From Amblyomma americanum (Eukaryota; Arthropoda; Arachnida; Ixodida; Ixodidae), in contig NC_135497.1 in the NCBI RefSeq assembly GCF_052857255.1, forward strand, positions 197,833,986 through 197,897,985: a DNA stretch of 64,000 nucleotides. The letters run 5' to 3'. Below, piece after piece: positions 12,230 through 24,515 of this stretch. Each line of letters opens with the position of its first letter. Position 1 is the first letter of the stretch. The position numbers were made by a program, and so were the translations under genes. Below the pieces are notes generated by a model that made no database searches, was not told where the DNA came from, and was given only the letters and a program-made list of their open reading frames with translations.

Positions 12230-14569
12230 TGATCCAATGGGCATAGCGAGGTGGAAAGCCGAAGCAGAGCGGCGAATATAGTATAACCTCGGTATATGGA
12301 GTGTGGATGCAGATGAAGAGAGTGGAATGGGCAGTGCAGCAAAAGCTAAATCATGGATGAGGCTGGTCCTTGGAGAGATTTCGAAGCCGAACGACGTGCA
12401 CAGCGAGCTGAGCAGCAACGCAAATGAGAGCGCCAACGGGAGTCAACCGTTCCATTGGGCATAGCGAGGTGGAAAGCCGAAGCAGAGCGGCTAATATAGT
12501 ATAACCTTGCTAAACGGAGTGTGGAAGAAGATGAAGAGAGTGGAATGGGCAGTGCTGCAAAGGCTAAATCATGGATGAGGCTGGTCCTTGGAGAGATTCC
12601 GAAGCCGAACGACGTGCACAGCGAGCTGAGCAGCAACGCAAAAGATGAGAGCGCCAACGGGAGTCAACCGTTCCAGTGGGCATAGCGAGGTGGAAAGCCG
12701 AAGCAGAGCGGCGAATATAGTATAACCTCGCTAAACGGAGTGTGGAAGATTATGAAGAGAGTGGAATGGGCAGTGCAGTAAAGGCTAAATCATGGATGAG
12801 GCTGGTCCTTGGAGAGATTCCGAAGCCGAACTACGTGCACAGCGAGCTGATCAGCAACGCAAAAGAAGAGAGCGCCAACGGGAGTCAACCGATCCAATCT
12901 GCATAGCGAGGTGGAAAGCCGAAGCAGAGCGGCGAATATAGTATAACCTCGCTAAATGGAGTGTGGATGCAGATGAAGAGAGTGGAATGGGCAGTGCAGC
13001 AAAAGCTAAATCATGGATGAGGCTGGTCCTTGGAGAGATTCCGAAGCCGAATGACGTGCACAGCGAGCTGAGCAGCAACGCAAAAGAGGAGAGCGCCAAC
13101 GGGAGTCAACCGATCCAATGGGCATAGCGAGGTGGAAAGCCGAAGCAGAGCGGCGAATATAGTATAACCTCGCTAAACGGAGTGTGGAAGAAGATGAAGA
13201 GAGTGGAATGGGCAGTGCTGCAAAGGGTAAATCATGGATGAGGCTGGTTCTTGGAGAGATTCCGAAGCCGAACGACGTGCACAGCGAGCTGAGCAGCAAC
13301 GCAAAAGATGAGAGCGCCAACGGGAGTCAACCGATCCAATGGGCATAACGAGGTGGAAAGCCGAAGCAGAGCGGCGAATATAGTATAACCTCGCTAAACG
13401 GAGTGTGGATGCAGATGAAGAGAGTGGAATGGGCAGTGCAGCAAAATCATGGATGAGGCTTGTCCTTGGAGAGATTCCGAAGCCGAACGACGTGCACAGC
13501 GAGCTGAGCAGCAACGCAAAAGAAGAGAGTGCCAACGGGAGTCAACCGATCCAATGGGCATAGCGAGGTGGAAAGCCGAAGCAGAGCGGCGAATATAGTA
13601 TAACCTCGCTAAACGGAGTGTGGATGCAGATGAAGAGAGTGGAATGGGCAGTGCAGCAAAATCATGGATGAGGCTTGTCCTTGGAGAGATTCCGAAGCCG
13701 AACGACGTGCACAGCGAGCTGAGCAGCAACGCAAAAGATGAGAGCGCCAACGGGAGTCAACCGTTCCAGTGGGCATAGCGAGGTGGAAAGCCGAAGCAGA
13801 GCGGCGAATATTGTATAACCTCGCTAAACGGAGTGTGGAAGAATATGAAGAGAGTGGAATGGGCAGTGCAGTAAAGGCCAAATCATGGATGAGGCTGGTC
13901 CTTGGAGAGATTCCGAAGCCGAACTACATGCACAGCGACCTGAGCAGCAACGCAAAAGAAGAGAGCGCCAACGGGAGTCAACCGATCCAATGGGCATAGC
14001 GAGGTGGAAAGCCGAAGCAGAGCGGCGAATATAGTATAACCTCGCTAAACGGAGTGTGGATGCAGATGAAGAGAGTGGAATGGGCAGTGCAGCAAAATCA
14101 TGGATGAGGCTTGTCCTTGGAGAGATTCCGAAGCCGAACGACGTGCACAGCGAGCTGAGCAGCAACGCAAAAGAAGAGAACGCCAACGGGAGTCAACCGA
14201 TCCAATGGGCATAGCGAGGTGGAAAGCCGAAGCAGAGCGGCGAATATAGTATAACCTCGCTAAACGGAGTGTGGAAGAAGATGAAGAGAGTGGAATGGGC
14301 AGTGCTGCAAAGGCTAAATCATGGATGAGGCTGGTCCTTGGAGAGATTCCGAAGCCGAACGACGTGCACAGCGAGCTGAGCAGCAACGCAAAAGATGAGA
14401 GCGCCAACGGGAGTCAACCGTTCCAGTGGGCATAGCGAGGTGGAAAGCCGAAGCAGAGCGGCGAATATAGTATAACCTCGCTAAACGGAGTGTGGATGCA
14501 GATGAAGAGAGTGGAATGGGCAGTGCAGCAAAATCATGGATGAGGCTTGTCCTTGGAGAGATTCCGAAG
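12230..14569 (+). repeat. B-block, copy 1
   Basis: The private T of CAACTGATCC is at 12,230, the BclI site at 12,848 and AATCTGCATAG at about 12,893. It matches copy 0 at 5,265 bp and, after loss of one monomer, at 5,044 bp. It matches copy 2 at 12,286 bp and copy 3 at 17,995 bp. Confidence 0.85.
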
Positions 14570-15787
14570 GCGAACTTCGTGCACGGCGAGCTGAGCAGCA
14601 ACGCAAAAGAAGAGAGCGCCAACGGGAGTCAACAGATCCAGTGGGCATAGCGAGGTGGAAAGCCGAAGCAGAGCGGCGAATATAGTATAACCTCGCTAAA
14701 CGGAGTGTGGAAGAAGATGAAGAGAGTGGAATGGGCAGTGCTGCAAAGGCTAAATCATGGATGAGGCTGGTCCTTGGAGAGATTCCTAAGGCGAACTTCG
14801 TGCACGGCGAGCTGAGCAGCAACGCAAAAGAAGAGAGCGCCAACGGGAGTCAACAGATCCAGTGGGCATAGCGAGGTGGAAAGCCGAAGCAGAGCGGCGA
14901 ATATAGTATAACCTCGCTAAACGGAGTGTGGAAGAAGATGAAGAGAGTGGAATGGGCAGTGCAGCAAAATCATGGATGAGGCTGGTCCTTGGAGAGATTC
15001 CTAAGGCGAACGTCGTGCACGGCGAGCTGAGCAGCAACGCAAAAGAAGAGAGCGCCAACGGGAGTCAACCGATCCAATGGGCATAGCGAGGTGGAAAGCT
15101 GAAGCAGAGCGGCGAATATAGTATAACCTCGCTAAACGGAGTGTGGAAGAAGATGAAGAGAGTGGAATGGGCAGTGCTGCAAAGGCTAAATCATGGATGA
15201 GGCTGGTCCTTGGAGAGATTCCGAAGCCGAACGACGTGCACAGCGAGCTGAGCAGCAACGCAAAAGATGAGAGCGCCAACGGGAGTCAACCGTTCCAGTG
15301 GGCATAGCGAGGTGGAAAGCCGAAGCAGAGCGGCGAATATAGTATAACCTCGCTAAACGGAGTGTGGAAGAATATGAAGAGAGTGGAATGGGCAGTGAAG
15401 TAAAGGCTAAATCATGGATGAGGCTGGTCCTTGGAGAGATTCCGAAGCCGAACTACGTGCACAGCGAGCTGAGCAGCAACGCAAAAGAGGAGAGCGCCAA
15501 CGGGAGTCAACCGATCCAATGGGCATAGCGAGGTGGAAAGCCGAAGTAGAGCGGCGAATATAGTATAACCTCGCTAAACGGAGTGTGGATGCAGATGAAG
15601 AGAGTGGAATGGGCAGTGCAGCAAAATCATGGATGAGGCTTGTCCTTGGAGAGATTCCGAAGCCGAACGACGTGCACAGCGAGCTGAGCAGCAACGCAAA
15701 AGAAGAGAGCGCCAACGGGAGTCAACCGATCCAATGGGCATAGCGAGGTGGAAAGCCGAAGCAGAGCGGCGAATATAGTATAACCTC

Positions 15788-16008
15788 GCTAAACGGAGTG
15801 TGGATGCAGATGAAGAGAGTGGAATGGGCAGTGCAGCAAAGACTAAATCATGGATGAGGCTGGTCCTTGGAGAGATTCCGAAGCCGAACGACGTGCACAG
15901 CGAGCTGAGCAGCAACGCAAAAGAAGAGAGCGCCAACGGGAGTCAACCGATCCAATGGGCATAGCGAGGTGGAAAGCCGAAGCAGAGCGGCGAATATAGT
16001 ATAACCTC
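15788..16008 (+). repeat. Reference 221-bp monomer
   Basis: A clean copy used here to describe the unit. The phase starts at GCTAAACGG. Variable sites in order are: GCTAAACGG, GCTAAATGG or GCTATATGG; GTGGATGCAGATG, GTGGAAGAAGATG, GTGGAAGAATATG or GTGGATCCAGATG; CAGCAAAGGCTAAAT, CAGCAAAAGCTAAAT, CTGCAAAGG or the 6-bp-deleted form; GATTCCGAAGCCGAACGACG, GATTTCGAAGCC or GATTCCTAAGGCGAAC; AAAAGAAGAG, AAAAGATGAG, AAAAGAGGAG or AAAAGTGGAG; CCGATCCAATGG, CCGTTCCAGTGG, CCGTTCCATTGG or CAGATCCAGTGG. These variants travel in fixed combinations and define the block types. Nearly every monomer has a GTGCAC (ApaLI) site. At 221 bp the unit is close to one nucleosome plus linker. Confidence 0.95.
15959..16008 (+). 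repeat. Near-invariant 50-bp box of the monomer
   Basis: The last 50 bp of the unit in this phase, from GCATAGCGAGG to GTATAACCTCG, changes very little across the window while the other 171 bp carries most variant sites. The exceptions I saw are scattered single bases: CATTGCG, CATAACG or CTTAGCG at the start, GCTGAAGC or AAACCCGAAGC in the middle, GGCTAATA, and AATATTGT or TAGTAAAACC near the end. It holds the only AT-rich patch of the monomer, AATATAGTATAA. This could be a protein-binding site under constraint, or the stretch that is most often homogenised. No known binding motif was recognised. Confidence 0.7.
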
Positions 16009-17549
16009 GCTAAACGGAGTGTGGAAGAATATGAAGAGAGTGGAATGGGCAGTGCAGTAAAGGCCAAATCATGGATGAGGCTGGTCCTTGGAGAGATTCC
16101 GAAGCCGAACTACGTGCACAGCGACCTGAGCAGCAACGCAAAAGAAGAGAGCGCCAACGGGAGTCAACCGATCCAATGGGCATAGCGAGGTGGAAAGCCG
16201 AAGCAGAGCGGCGAATATAGTATAACCTCGCTAAACGGAGTGTGGATGCAGATGAAGAGAGTGGAATGGGCAGTGCAGCAAAATCATGGATGAGGCTTGT
16301 CCTTGGAGAGATTCCGAAGGCGAACTTCGTGCACGGCGAGCTGAGCAGCAACGCAAAAGAAGAGAGCGCCAACGGGAGTCAACAGATCCAGTGGGCATAG
16401 CGAGGTGGAAAGCCGAAGCAGAGCTGCGAATATAGTATAACCTCGCTAAACGGAGTGTGGAAGAAGATGAAGAGAGTGGAATGGGCAGTGCTGCAAAGGC
16501 TAAATCATGGATGAGGCTGGTCCTTGGAGAGATTCCGAAGCCGAACGACGTGCACAGCGAGCTGAGCAGCAACGCAAAAGATGAGAGCGCCAACGGGAGT
16601 CAACCGTTCCAGTGGGCATAGCGAGGTGGAAAGCCGAAGCAGAGCGGCGAATATAGTATAACCTCGCTAAATGGAGTGTGGAAGCAGATGAAGAGAGTGG
16701 AATGGGCAGTGCTGCAAAGGCTAAATCATGGATGAGGCTGGTCCTTGGAGAGATTCGTAAGGCGAACATCGTGCACGGCGAGCTGAGCAGCAACGCAAAA
16801 GAAGAGAGCGCCAACGGGAGTCAACAGATCCAGTGGGCATAGCGAGGTGGAAAGCCGAAGCAGAGCGGCGAATATAGTATAACCTCGCTAAACGGAGTGT
16901 GGAAGAAGATGAAGAGAGTGGAATGGGCAGTGCTGCAAAGGCTAAATCATGGATGAGGCTGGTCGTTGGAGAGATTCCTAAGGCGAACTTCGTGCACGGC
17001 GAGCTGAGCAGCAACGCAAAAGAAGAGAGCGCCAACGGGAGTCAACAGATCCAGTGGGCATAGCGAGGTGGAAAGCCGAAGCAGAGCGGCGAATATAGTA
17101 TAACCTCGCTAAACGGAGTGTGGAAGAAGATGAAGAGAGTGGAATGGGCAGTGCAGCAAAGGCTAAATCATGGATGAGGCTGGTCCTTGGAGAGATTCCT
17201 AAGGCGAACGTCGTGCACGGCGAGCTGAGCAGCAACGCAAAAGAAGAGAGCGCCAACGGGAGTCAACCGATCCAATGGGCATTGCGAGGTGGAAAGCCGA
17301 AGCAGAGCGGCGAATATAGTAAAACCTCGCTAAATGGAGTGTGGATGCAGATGAAGAGAGTGGAATTGGCAGTGCAGCAAAGGCTAAATCATGGATGAGG
17401 CTGGTCCTTGGAGAGATTCCGAAGCCGAACGACGTGCACAGCGAGCTCAGCAGCAACGCAAAAGAAGAGAGCGCCAACGGGAGTCAACCGATCCAATGGG
17501 CATAGCGAGGTGGAAAGCCGAAGCAGAGCGGCGAATATAGTATAACCTC

Positions 17550-20122
17550 GCTATATGGAGTGTGGATCCAGATGAAGAGAGTGGAATGGGCAGTGCAGCA
17601 AAAGCTAAATCATGGATGAGGCTGGTCCTTGGAGAGATTTCGAAGCCGAACGACGTGCACAGCGAGCTGAGCAGCAACGCAAAAGAAGAGAGCGCCAACG
17701 GGAGTCAACCGTTCCATTGGGCATAGCGAGGTGGAAAGCCGAAGCAGAGCGGCGAATATAGTATAACCTCGCTAAACGGAGTGTGGATGCAGATGAAGAG
17801 AGTGGAATGGGCAGTGCAGCAAAAGCTAAATCATGGATGAGGCTGGTCCTTGGAGAGATTCCGAAGCCGAACGACGTGCACAGCGAGCTGAGCAGCAACG
17901 CAAAAGTGGAGAGCGCCAACGGGAGTCAACCGATCCAATGGGCATAGCGAGGTGGAAAGCCGAAGCAGAGCGGCGAATATAGTATAACCTCGCTAAATGG
18001 AGTGTGGATGCAGATGAAGAGAGTGGAATGGGCAGTGCAGCAAAAGCTAAATCATGGTTGAGGCTGGTCCTTGGAGAGATTTCTAAGCCGAACGACGTGC
18101 ACAGCGAGCTGAGCAGCAACGCAAAAGAGGAGAGCGCCAACGGGAGTCAACCGATCCAATGGGCATAGCGAGGTGGAAAGCCGAAGCAGAGCGGCGAATA
18201 TAGTATAACCTCGCTAAATGGAGTGTGGATGCAGATGAAGAGAGTGGAATGGGCAGTGCAGCAAAAGCTAAATCATGGATGAGGCTGGTCCTTGGAGAGA
18301 TTTCGAAGCCGAACGACGTGCACAGCGAGCTGAGCAGCAACGCAAAAGAGGAGAGCGCCAACGGGAGTCAACCGATCCAATGGGCATAGCGAGGTGGAAA
18401 GCCGAAGCAGAGCGGCGAATATAGTATAACCTCGCTAAATGGAGTGTGGATGCAGATGAAGAGAGTGGAATGGGCAGTGCAGCAAAATCACGGATGAGGC
18501 TGGTCCTTGGAGAGATTCCGAAGCCGAACGACGTGCACAGCGAGCTGAGCAGCAACGCAAAAGAAGAGAGCGCCAACTGGAGTCAACCGTTCCATTGGGC
18601 ATAGCGAGGTGGAAAGCCGAAGCAGAGCGGCGAATATAGTATAACCTCGCTAAACGGAGTGTGGATGCAGATGAAGAGAGTGGAATGGGCAGTGCAGCAA
18701 AATCATGGATGAGGCTTGTCCTTGAAGAGATTCCGAAGCCGAACGACGTGCACAGCGAGCTGAGCAGCAACGCAAAAGAAGAGAGCGCCAACGGGAGTCA
18801 ACCGATCCAATGGGCATAGCGAGGTGGAAAGCTGAAGCAGAGCGGCGAATATAGTATAACCTCGCTAAACGGAGTGTGGAAGAAGATGAAGAGAGTGGAA
18901 TGGGCAGTGCTGCAAAGGCTAAATCATATATGAGGCTGGTACTTGGAGAGATTCCGAAGCCGAACGACGTGCACAGCGAGCTGAGCAGCAACGCAAAAGA
19001 TGAGAGCGACAACGGGAGTCAACCGTTCCAGTGGGCATAGCGAGGTGGAAAGCAGAAGCAGAGCGGCGAATATAGTATAACCGCGCTATATGGAGTGTGG
19101 ATCCAGATGAAGAGAGTGGAATGGGCAGTGCAGCAAAAGCTAAATCATGGATGAGGCTGGTCCTTGGAGAGATTTCGAAGCCGAACGACGTGCACAGCGA
19201 GCTGAGCAGCAACGCAAAAGAAGAGAGCGCCAACGGGAGTCAACCGTTCCATTGGGCATAGCGAGGTGGAAAGCCGAAGCAGAGCGGCGAATATAGTATA
19301 ACCTCGCTAAACGGAGTGTGGATGCAGATGAAGAGAGTGGAATGGGCAGTGCAGCAAAAGCTAAATCATGGATGAGGCTGGTCCTTGGAGAGATTCCGAA
19401 GCCGAACGACGTGCACAGCGAGCTGAGCAGCAACGCAAAAGTGGAGAGCGCCAACGGGAGTCAACCGATCCAATGGGCATAGCGAGGTGGAAAGCCGAAG
19501 CAGAGCGGCGAATATAGTATAACCTCGCTAAATGGAGTGTGGATGCAGATGAAGAGAGTGGAATGGGCAGTGCAGCAAAAGCTAAATCATGGTTGAGGCT
19601 GGTCCTTGGAGAGATTTCGAAGCCGAACGACGTGCACAGCGAGCTGAGCAGCAACGCAAAAGAGGAGAGCGCCAACGGGAGTCAACCGATCCAATGGGCA
19701 TAGCGAGGTGGAAAGCCGAAGCAGAGCGGCGAATATAGTATAACCTCGCTAAATGGAGTGTGGATGCAGATGAAGAGAGTGGAATGGGCAGTGCAGCAAA
19801 ATCACGGATGAGGCTGGTCCTTGGAGAGATTCCGAAGCCGAACGACGTGCACAGCGAGCTGAGCAGCAACGCAAAAGAAGAGAGCGCCAACGGGAGTCAA
19901 CCGTTCCAATGGGCATAGCGAGGTGGAAAGCCGAAGCAGAGCGGCGAATATAGTAAAACCTCGCTAAATGGAGTGTGGATGCAGATGAAGAGAGTGGAAT
20001 TGGCAGTGCAGCAAAGGCTAAATCATGGATGAGGCTGGTCCTTGGAGAGATTCCGAAGCCGAACGACGTGCACAGCGAGCTGAGCAGCAACGCAAAAGAA
20101 GAGAGCGCCAACGGGAGTCAAC
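17550..20122 (+). repeat. S-block, copy 1
   Basis: Opens with the BamHI monomer (GGATCC at 17,564). A second BamHI monomer follows 1,535 bp (seven monomers) later at 19,099, so the block has an internal seven-monomer repeat in its first part. Private changes include AATCATATATGAG near 18,926. The block recurs at 4,393 bp (S2) and 17,995 bp (S4). Confidence 0.82.
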
Positions 20123-21942
20123 CGATCCAATGGGCATAGCGAGGTGGAAAGCCGAAGCAGAGCGGCGAATATAGTATAACCTCGCTAAACGGAGTGTGGA
20201 TGCAGATGAAGAGAGTGGAATGGGCAGTGCAGCAAAGACTAAATCATAGATGAGGCTGGTCCTTGGAGAGATTCCGAAGCCGAACGACGTGCACAGCGAG
20301 CTGAGCAGCAACGCAAAAGAAGAGAGCGCCAACGGGAGTCAACCGATCCAATGGGCATAGCGAGGTGGAAAGCCGAAGCAGAGCGGCGAATATAGTATAA
20401 CCTCGCTAAACGGAGTGTGGAATATGAAGAGAGTGGAATGGGCAGTGCAGTAAAGGCCAAATCATGGATGAGGCTGGTCCTTGGAGAGATTCCGAAGCCG
20501 AACTACGTGCACAGCGACCTGAGCAGCAACGCAAAAGAAGAGAGCGCCAACGGGAGTCAACCGATCCAATGGGCATAGCGAGGTGGAAAGCCGAAGCAGA
20601 GCGGCGAATATAGTATAACCTCGCTAAACGGAGTGTGGATGCAGATGAAGAGAGTGGAATGGGCAGTGCAGCAAAATCATGGATGAGGCTTGTCCTTGGA
20701 GAGATTCCGAAGGCGAACTTCGTGCACGGCGAGCTGAGCAGCAACGCAAAAGAAGAGAGCGCCAACGGGAGTCAACAGATCCAGTGGGCATAGCGAGGTG
20801 GAAAGCCGAAGCAGAGCGGCGAATATAGTATAACCTCGCTAAACGGAGTGTGGAAGAAGATGAAGAGAGTGGAATGGGCAGTGCTGCAAAGGCTAAATCA
20901 TGGATGAGGCTGGTCCTTGGAGAGATTCCGAAGCCGAACGACGTGCACAGCGAGCTGAGCAGCAACGCAAAAGATGAGAGCGCCAACGGGAGTCAACCGT
21001 TCCAGTGGGCATAGCGAGGTGGAAAGCCGAAGCAGAGCGGCGAATATAGTATAACCTCGCTAAATGGAGTGTGGAAGCAGATGAAGAGAGTGGAATGGGC
21101 AGTGCTGCAAAGGCTAAATCATGGATGAGGCTGGTCCTTGGAGAGATTCGTAAGGCGAACATCGTGCACGGCGAGCTGAGCAGCAACGCAAAAGAAGAGA
21201 GCGCCAACGGGAGTCAACAGATCCAGTGGGCATAGCGAGGTGGAAAGCCGAAGCAGAGCGGCGAATATAGTATAACCTCGCTAAACGGAGTGTGGAAGAA
21301 GATGAAGAGAGTGGAATGGGCAGTGCTGCAAAGGCTAAATCATGGATGAGGCTGGTCGTTGGAGAGATTCCTAAGGCGAACTTCGTGCACGGCGAGCTGA
21401 GCAGCAACGCAAAAGAAGAGAGCGCCAACGGGAGTCAACAGATCCAGTGGGCATAGCGAGGTGGAAAGCCGAAGCAGAGCGGCGAATATAGTATAACCTC
21501 GCTAAACGGAGTGTGGAAGAAGATGAAGAGAGTGGAATGGGCAGTGCAGCAAAGGCTAAATCATGGATGAGGCTGGTCCTTGGAGAGATTCCTAAGGCGA
21601 ACGTCGTGCACGGCGAGCTGAGCAGCAACGCAAAAGAAGAGAGCGCCAACGGGAGTCAACCGATCCAATGGGCATTGCGAGGTGGAAAGCCGAAGCAGAG
21701 CGGCGAATATAGTAAAACCTCGCTAAATGGAGTGTGGATGCAGATGAAGAGAGTGGAATTGGCAGTGCAGCAAAGGCTAAAGCATGGATGAGGCTGGTCC
21801 TTGGAGAGATTCCGAAGCCGAACGACGTGCACAGCGAGCTCAGCAGCAACGCAAAAGAAGAGAGCGCCAACGGGAGTCAACCGATCCAATGGGCATAGCG
21901 AGGTGGAAAGCCGAAGCAGAGCGGCGAATATAGTATAACCTC
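20123..21942 (+). repeat. K-block, copy 2 (shortened)
   Basis: Begins inside the K pattern at the 4.39-kb duplication junction, so it lacks the opening K monomers. A 3-bp deletion (GTGGAATATGAAG, at 20,421) is shared with its 17,995-bp partner at 38,416 and is absent from copy 1, which shows the two are direct relatives. GAGCTC lies at 21,836. Confidence 0.82.
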
Positions 21943-24515
21943 GCTATATGGAGTGTGGATCCAGATGAAGAGAGTGGAATGGGCAGTGCAGCAAAAGCTA
22001 AATCATGGATGAGGCTGGTCCTTGGAGAGATTTCGAAGCCGAACGACGTGCACAGCGAGCTGAGCAGCAACGCAAAAGAAGAGAGCGCCAACGGGAGTCA
22101 ACCGTTCCATTGGGCATAGCGAGGTGGAAACCCGAAGCAGAGCGGCGAATATAGTATAACCTCGCTAAACGGAGTGTGGATGCAGATGAAGAGAGTGGAA
22201 TGGGCAGTGCAGCAAAAGCTAAATCATGGATGAGGCTGGTCCTTGGAGAGATTCCGAAGCCGAACGACGTGCACAGCGAGCTGAGCAGCAACGCAAAAGT
22301 GGAGAGCGCCAACGGGAGTCAACCGATCCAATGGGCATAGCGAGGTGGAAAGCCGAAGCAGAGCGGCGAATATAGTATAACCTCGCTAAATGGAGTGTGG
22401 ATGCAGATGAAGAGAGTGGAATGGGCAGTGCAGCAAAAGCTAAATCATGGTTGAGGCTGGTCCTTGGAGAGATTTCTAAGCCGAACGACGTGCACAGCGA
22501 GCTGAGCAGCAACGCAAAAGAGGAGAGCGCCAACGGGAGTCAACCGATCCAATGGGCATAGCGAGGTGGAAAGCCGAAGCAGAGCGGCGAATATAGTATA
22601 ACCTCGCTAAATGGAGTGTGGATGCAGATGAAGAGAGTGGAATGGGCAGTGCAGCAAAAGCTAAATCATGGATGAGGCTGGTCCTTGGAGAGATTTCGAA
22701 GCCGAACGACGTGCACAGCGAGCTGAGCAGCAACGCAAAAGAGGAGAGCGCCAACGGGAGTCAACCGATCCAATGGGCATAGCGAGGTGGAAAGCCGAAG
22801 CAGAGCGGCGAATATAGTATAACCTCGCTAAATGGAGTGTGGATGCAGATGAAGAGAGTGGAATGGGCAGTGCAGCAAAATCACGGATGAGGCTGGTCCT
22901 TGGAGAGATTCCGAAGCCGAACGACGTGCACAGCGAGCTGAGCAGCAACGCAAAAGAAGAGAGCGCCAACGGGAGTCAACCGTTCCATTGGGCATAGCGA
23001 GGTGGAAAGCCGAAGCAGAGCGGCGAATATAGTATAACCTCGCTAAACGGAGTGTGGATGCAGATGAAGAGAGTGGAATGGGCAGTGCAGCAAAATCATG
23101 GATGAGGCTTGTCCTTGAAGAGATTCCGAAGCCGAACGACGTGCACAGCGAGCTGAGCAGCAACGCAAAAGAAGAGAGCGCCAACGGGAGTCAACCGATC
23201 CAATGGGCATAGCGAGGTGGAAAGCTGAAGCAGAGCGGCGAATATAGTATAACCTCGCTAAACGGAGTGTGGAAGAAGATGAAGAGAGTGGAATGGGCAG
23301 TGCTGCAAAGGCTAAATCATATATGAGGCTGGTCCTTGGAGAGATTCCGAAGCCGAACGACGTGCACAGCGAGCTGAGCAGCAACGCAAAAGATGAGAGC
23401 GCCAACGGGAGTCAACCGTTCCAGTGGGCATAGCGAGGTGGAAAGCCGAAGCAGAGCGGCGAATATAGTATAACCTCGCTATATGGAGTGTGGATCCAGA
23501 TGAAGAGAGTGGAATGGGCAGTGCAGCAAAAGCTAAATCATGGATGAGGCTGGTCCTTGGAGAGATTTCGAAGCCGAACGACGTGCACAGCGAGCTGAGC
23601 AGCAACGCAAAAGAAGAGAGCGCCAACGGGAGTCAACCGTTCCATTGGGCATAGCGAGGTGGAAAGCCGAAGCAGAGCGGCGAATATAGTATAACCTCGC
23701 TAAACGGAGTGTGGATGCAGATGAAGAGAGTGGAATGGGCAGTGCAGCAAAAGCTAAATCATGGATGAGGCTGGTCCTTGGAGAGATTCCGAAGCCGAAC
23801 GACGTGCACAGCGAGCTGAGCAGCAACGCAAAAGTGGAGAGCGCCAACGGGAGTCAACCGATCCAATGGGCATAGCGAGGTGGAAAGCCGAAGCAGAGCG
23901 GCGAATATAGTATAACCTCGCTAAATGGAGTGTGGATGCAGATGAAGAGAGTGGAATGGGCAGTGCAGCAAAAGCTAAATCATGGTTGAGGCTGGTCCTT
24001 GGAGAGATTTCGAAGCCGAACGACGTGCACAGCGAGCTGAGCAGCAACGCAAAAGAGGAGAGCGCCAACGGGAGTCAACCGATCCAATGGGCATAGCGAG
24101 GTGGAAAGCCGAAGCAGAGCGGCGAATATAGTATAACCTCGCTAAATGGAGTGTGGATGCAGATGAAGAGAGTGGAATGGGCAGTCCAGCAAAATCACGG
24201 ATGAGGCTGGTCCTTGCAGAGATTCCGAAGCCGAACGACGTGCACAGCGAGCTGAGCAGCAACGCAAAAGAAGAGAGCGCCAACGGGAGTCAACCGTTCC
24301 AATGGGCATAGCGAGGTGGAAAGCCGAAGCAGAGCGGCGAATATAGTAAAACCTCGCTAAATGGAGTGTGGATGCAGATGAAGAGAGTGGAATTGGCAGT
24401 GCAGCAAAGGCTAAATCATGGATGAGGCTGGTCCTTGGAGAGATTCCGAAGCCGAACGACGTGCACAGCGAGCTGAGCAGCAACGCAAAAGAAGAGAGCG
24501 CCAACGGGAGTCAAC
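21943..24515 (+). repeat. S-block, copy 2
   Basis: BamHI monomers at 21,957 and 23,492 (1,535 bp apart). It carries two private changes, GTCCAGC and CCTTGCAGAG, near 24,186 and 24,216. These are shared only with the copy 5,709 bp later, not with the matching monomers at about 11.9, 19.8, 37.8, 41.9 or 44.6 kb. The first S monomer has AAACCCGAAGC in place of AAAGCCGAAGC (about 22,130), shared with the copies at about 27.8, 40.1 and 42.8 kb. Confidence 0.82.

Larger units (their letters stand above)
14570..17549 (+). repeat. K-block, copy 1
   Basis: Opens with a hybrid monomer, CCGAAGGCGAACTTCG, followed by several CCTAAGGCGAAC units. It ends with the CATTGCG / GTAAAACC pair and a monomer carrying a private SacI site, GAGCTC at 17,443. 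The whole block recurs at an offset of 17,995 bp. The part from 15,727 on also recurs 4,396 then 4,393 bp later. Confidence 0.82.
15727..24515 (+). repeat. Tandem duplication of about 4.39 kb (20 monomers)
   Basis: Copy one is 15,727-20,122 (4,396 bp) and copy two is 20,123-24,515 (4,393 bp). The 3-bp difference is the deletion at 20,421. The crossover lies inside identical sequence at 15,641-15,726 / 20,037-20,122. Both copies recur 17,995 bp downstream, so this event came before the 18-kb duplication. Confidence 0.85.

Noticed and set aside
15999..16005. TATA-like patch in AATATAGTATAACC as a promoter
   Set aside because: It is a short AT-rich patch present in every monomer with no initiator or downstream gene. 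Satellite transcription is possible but not shown by this.
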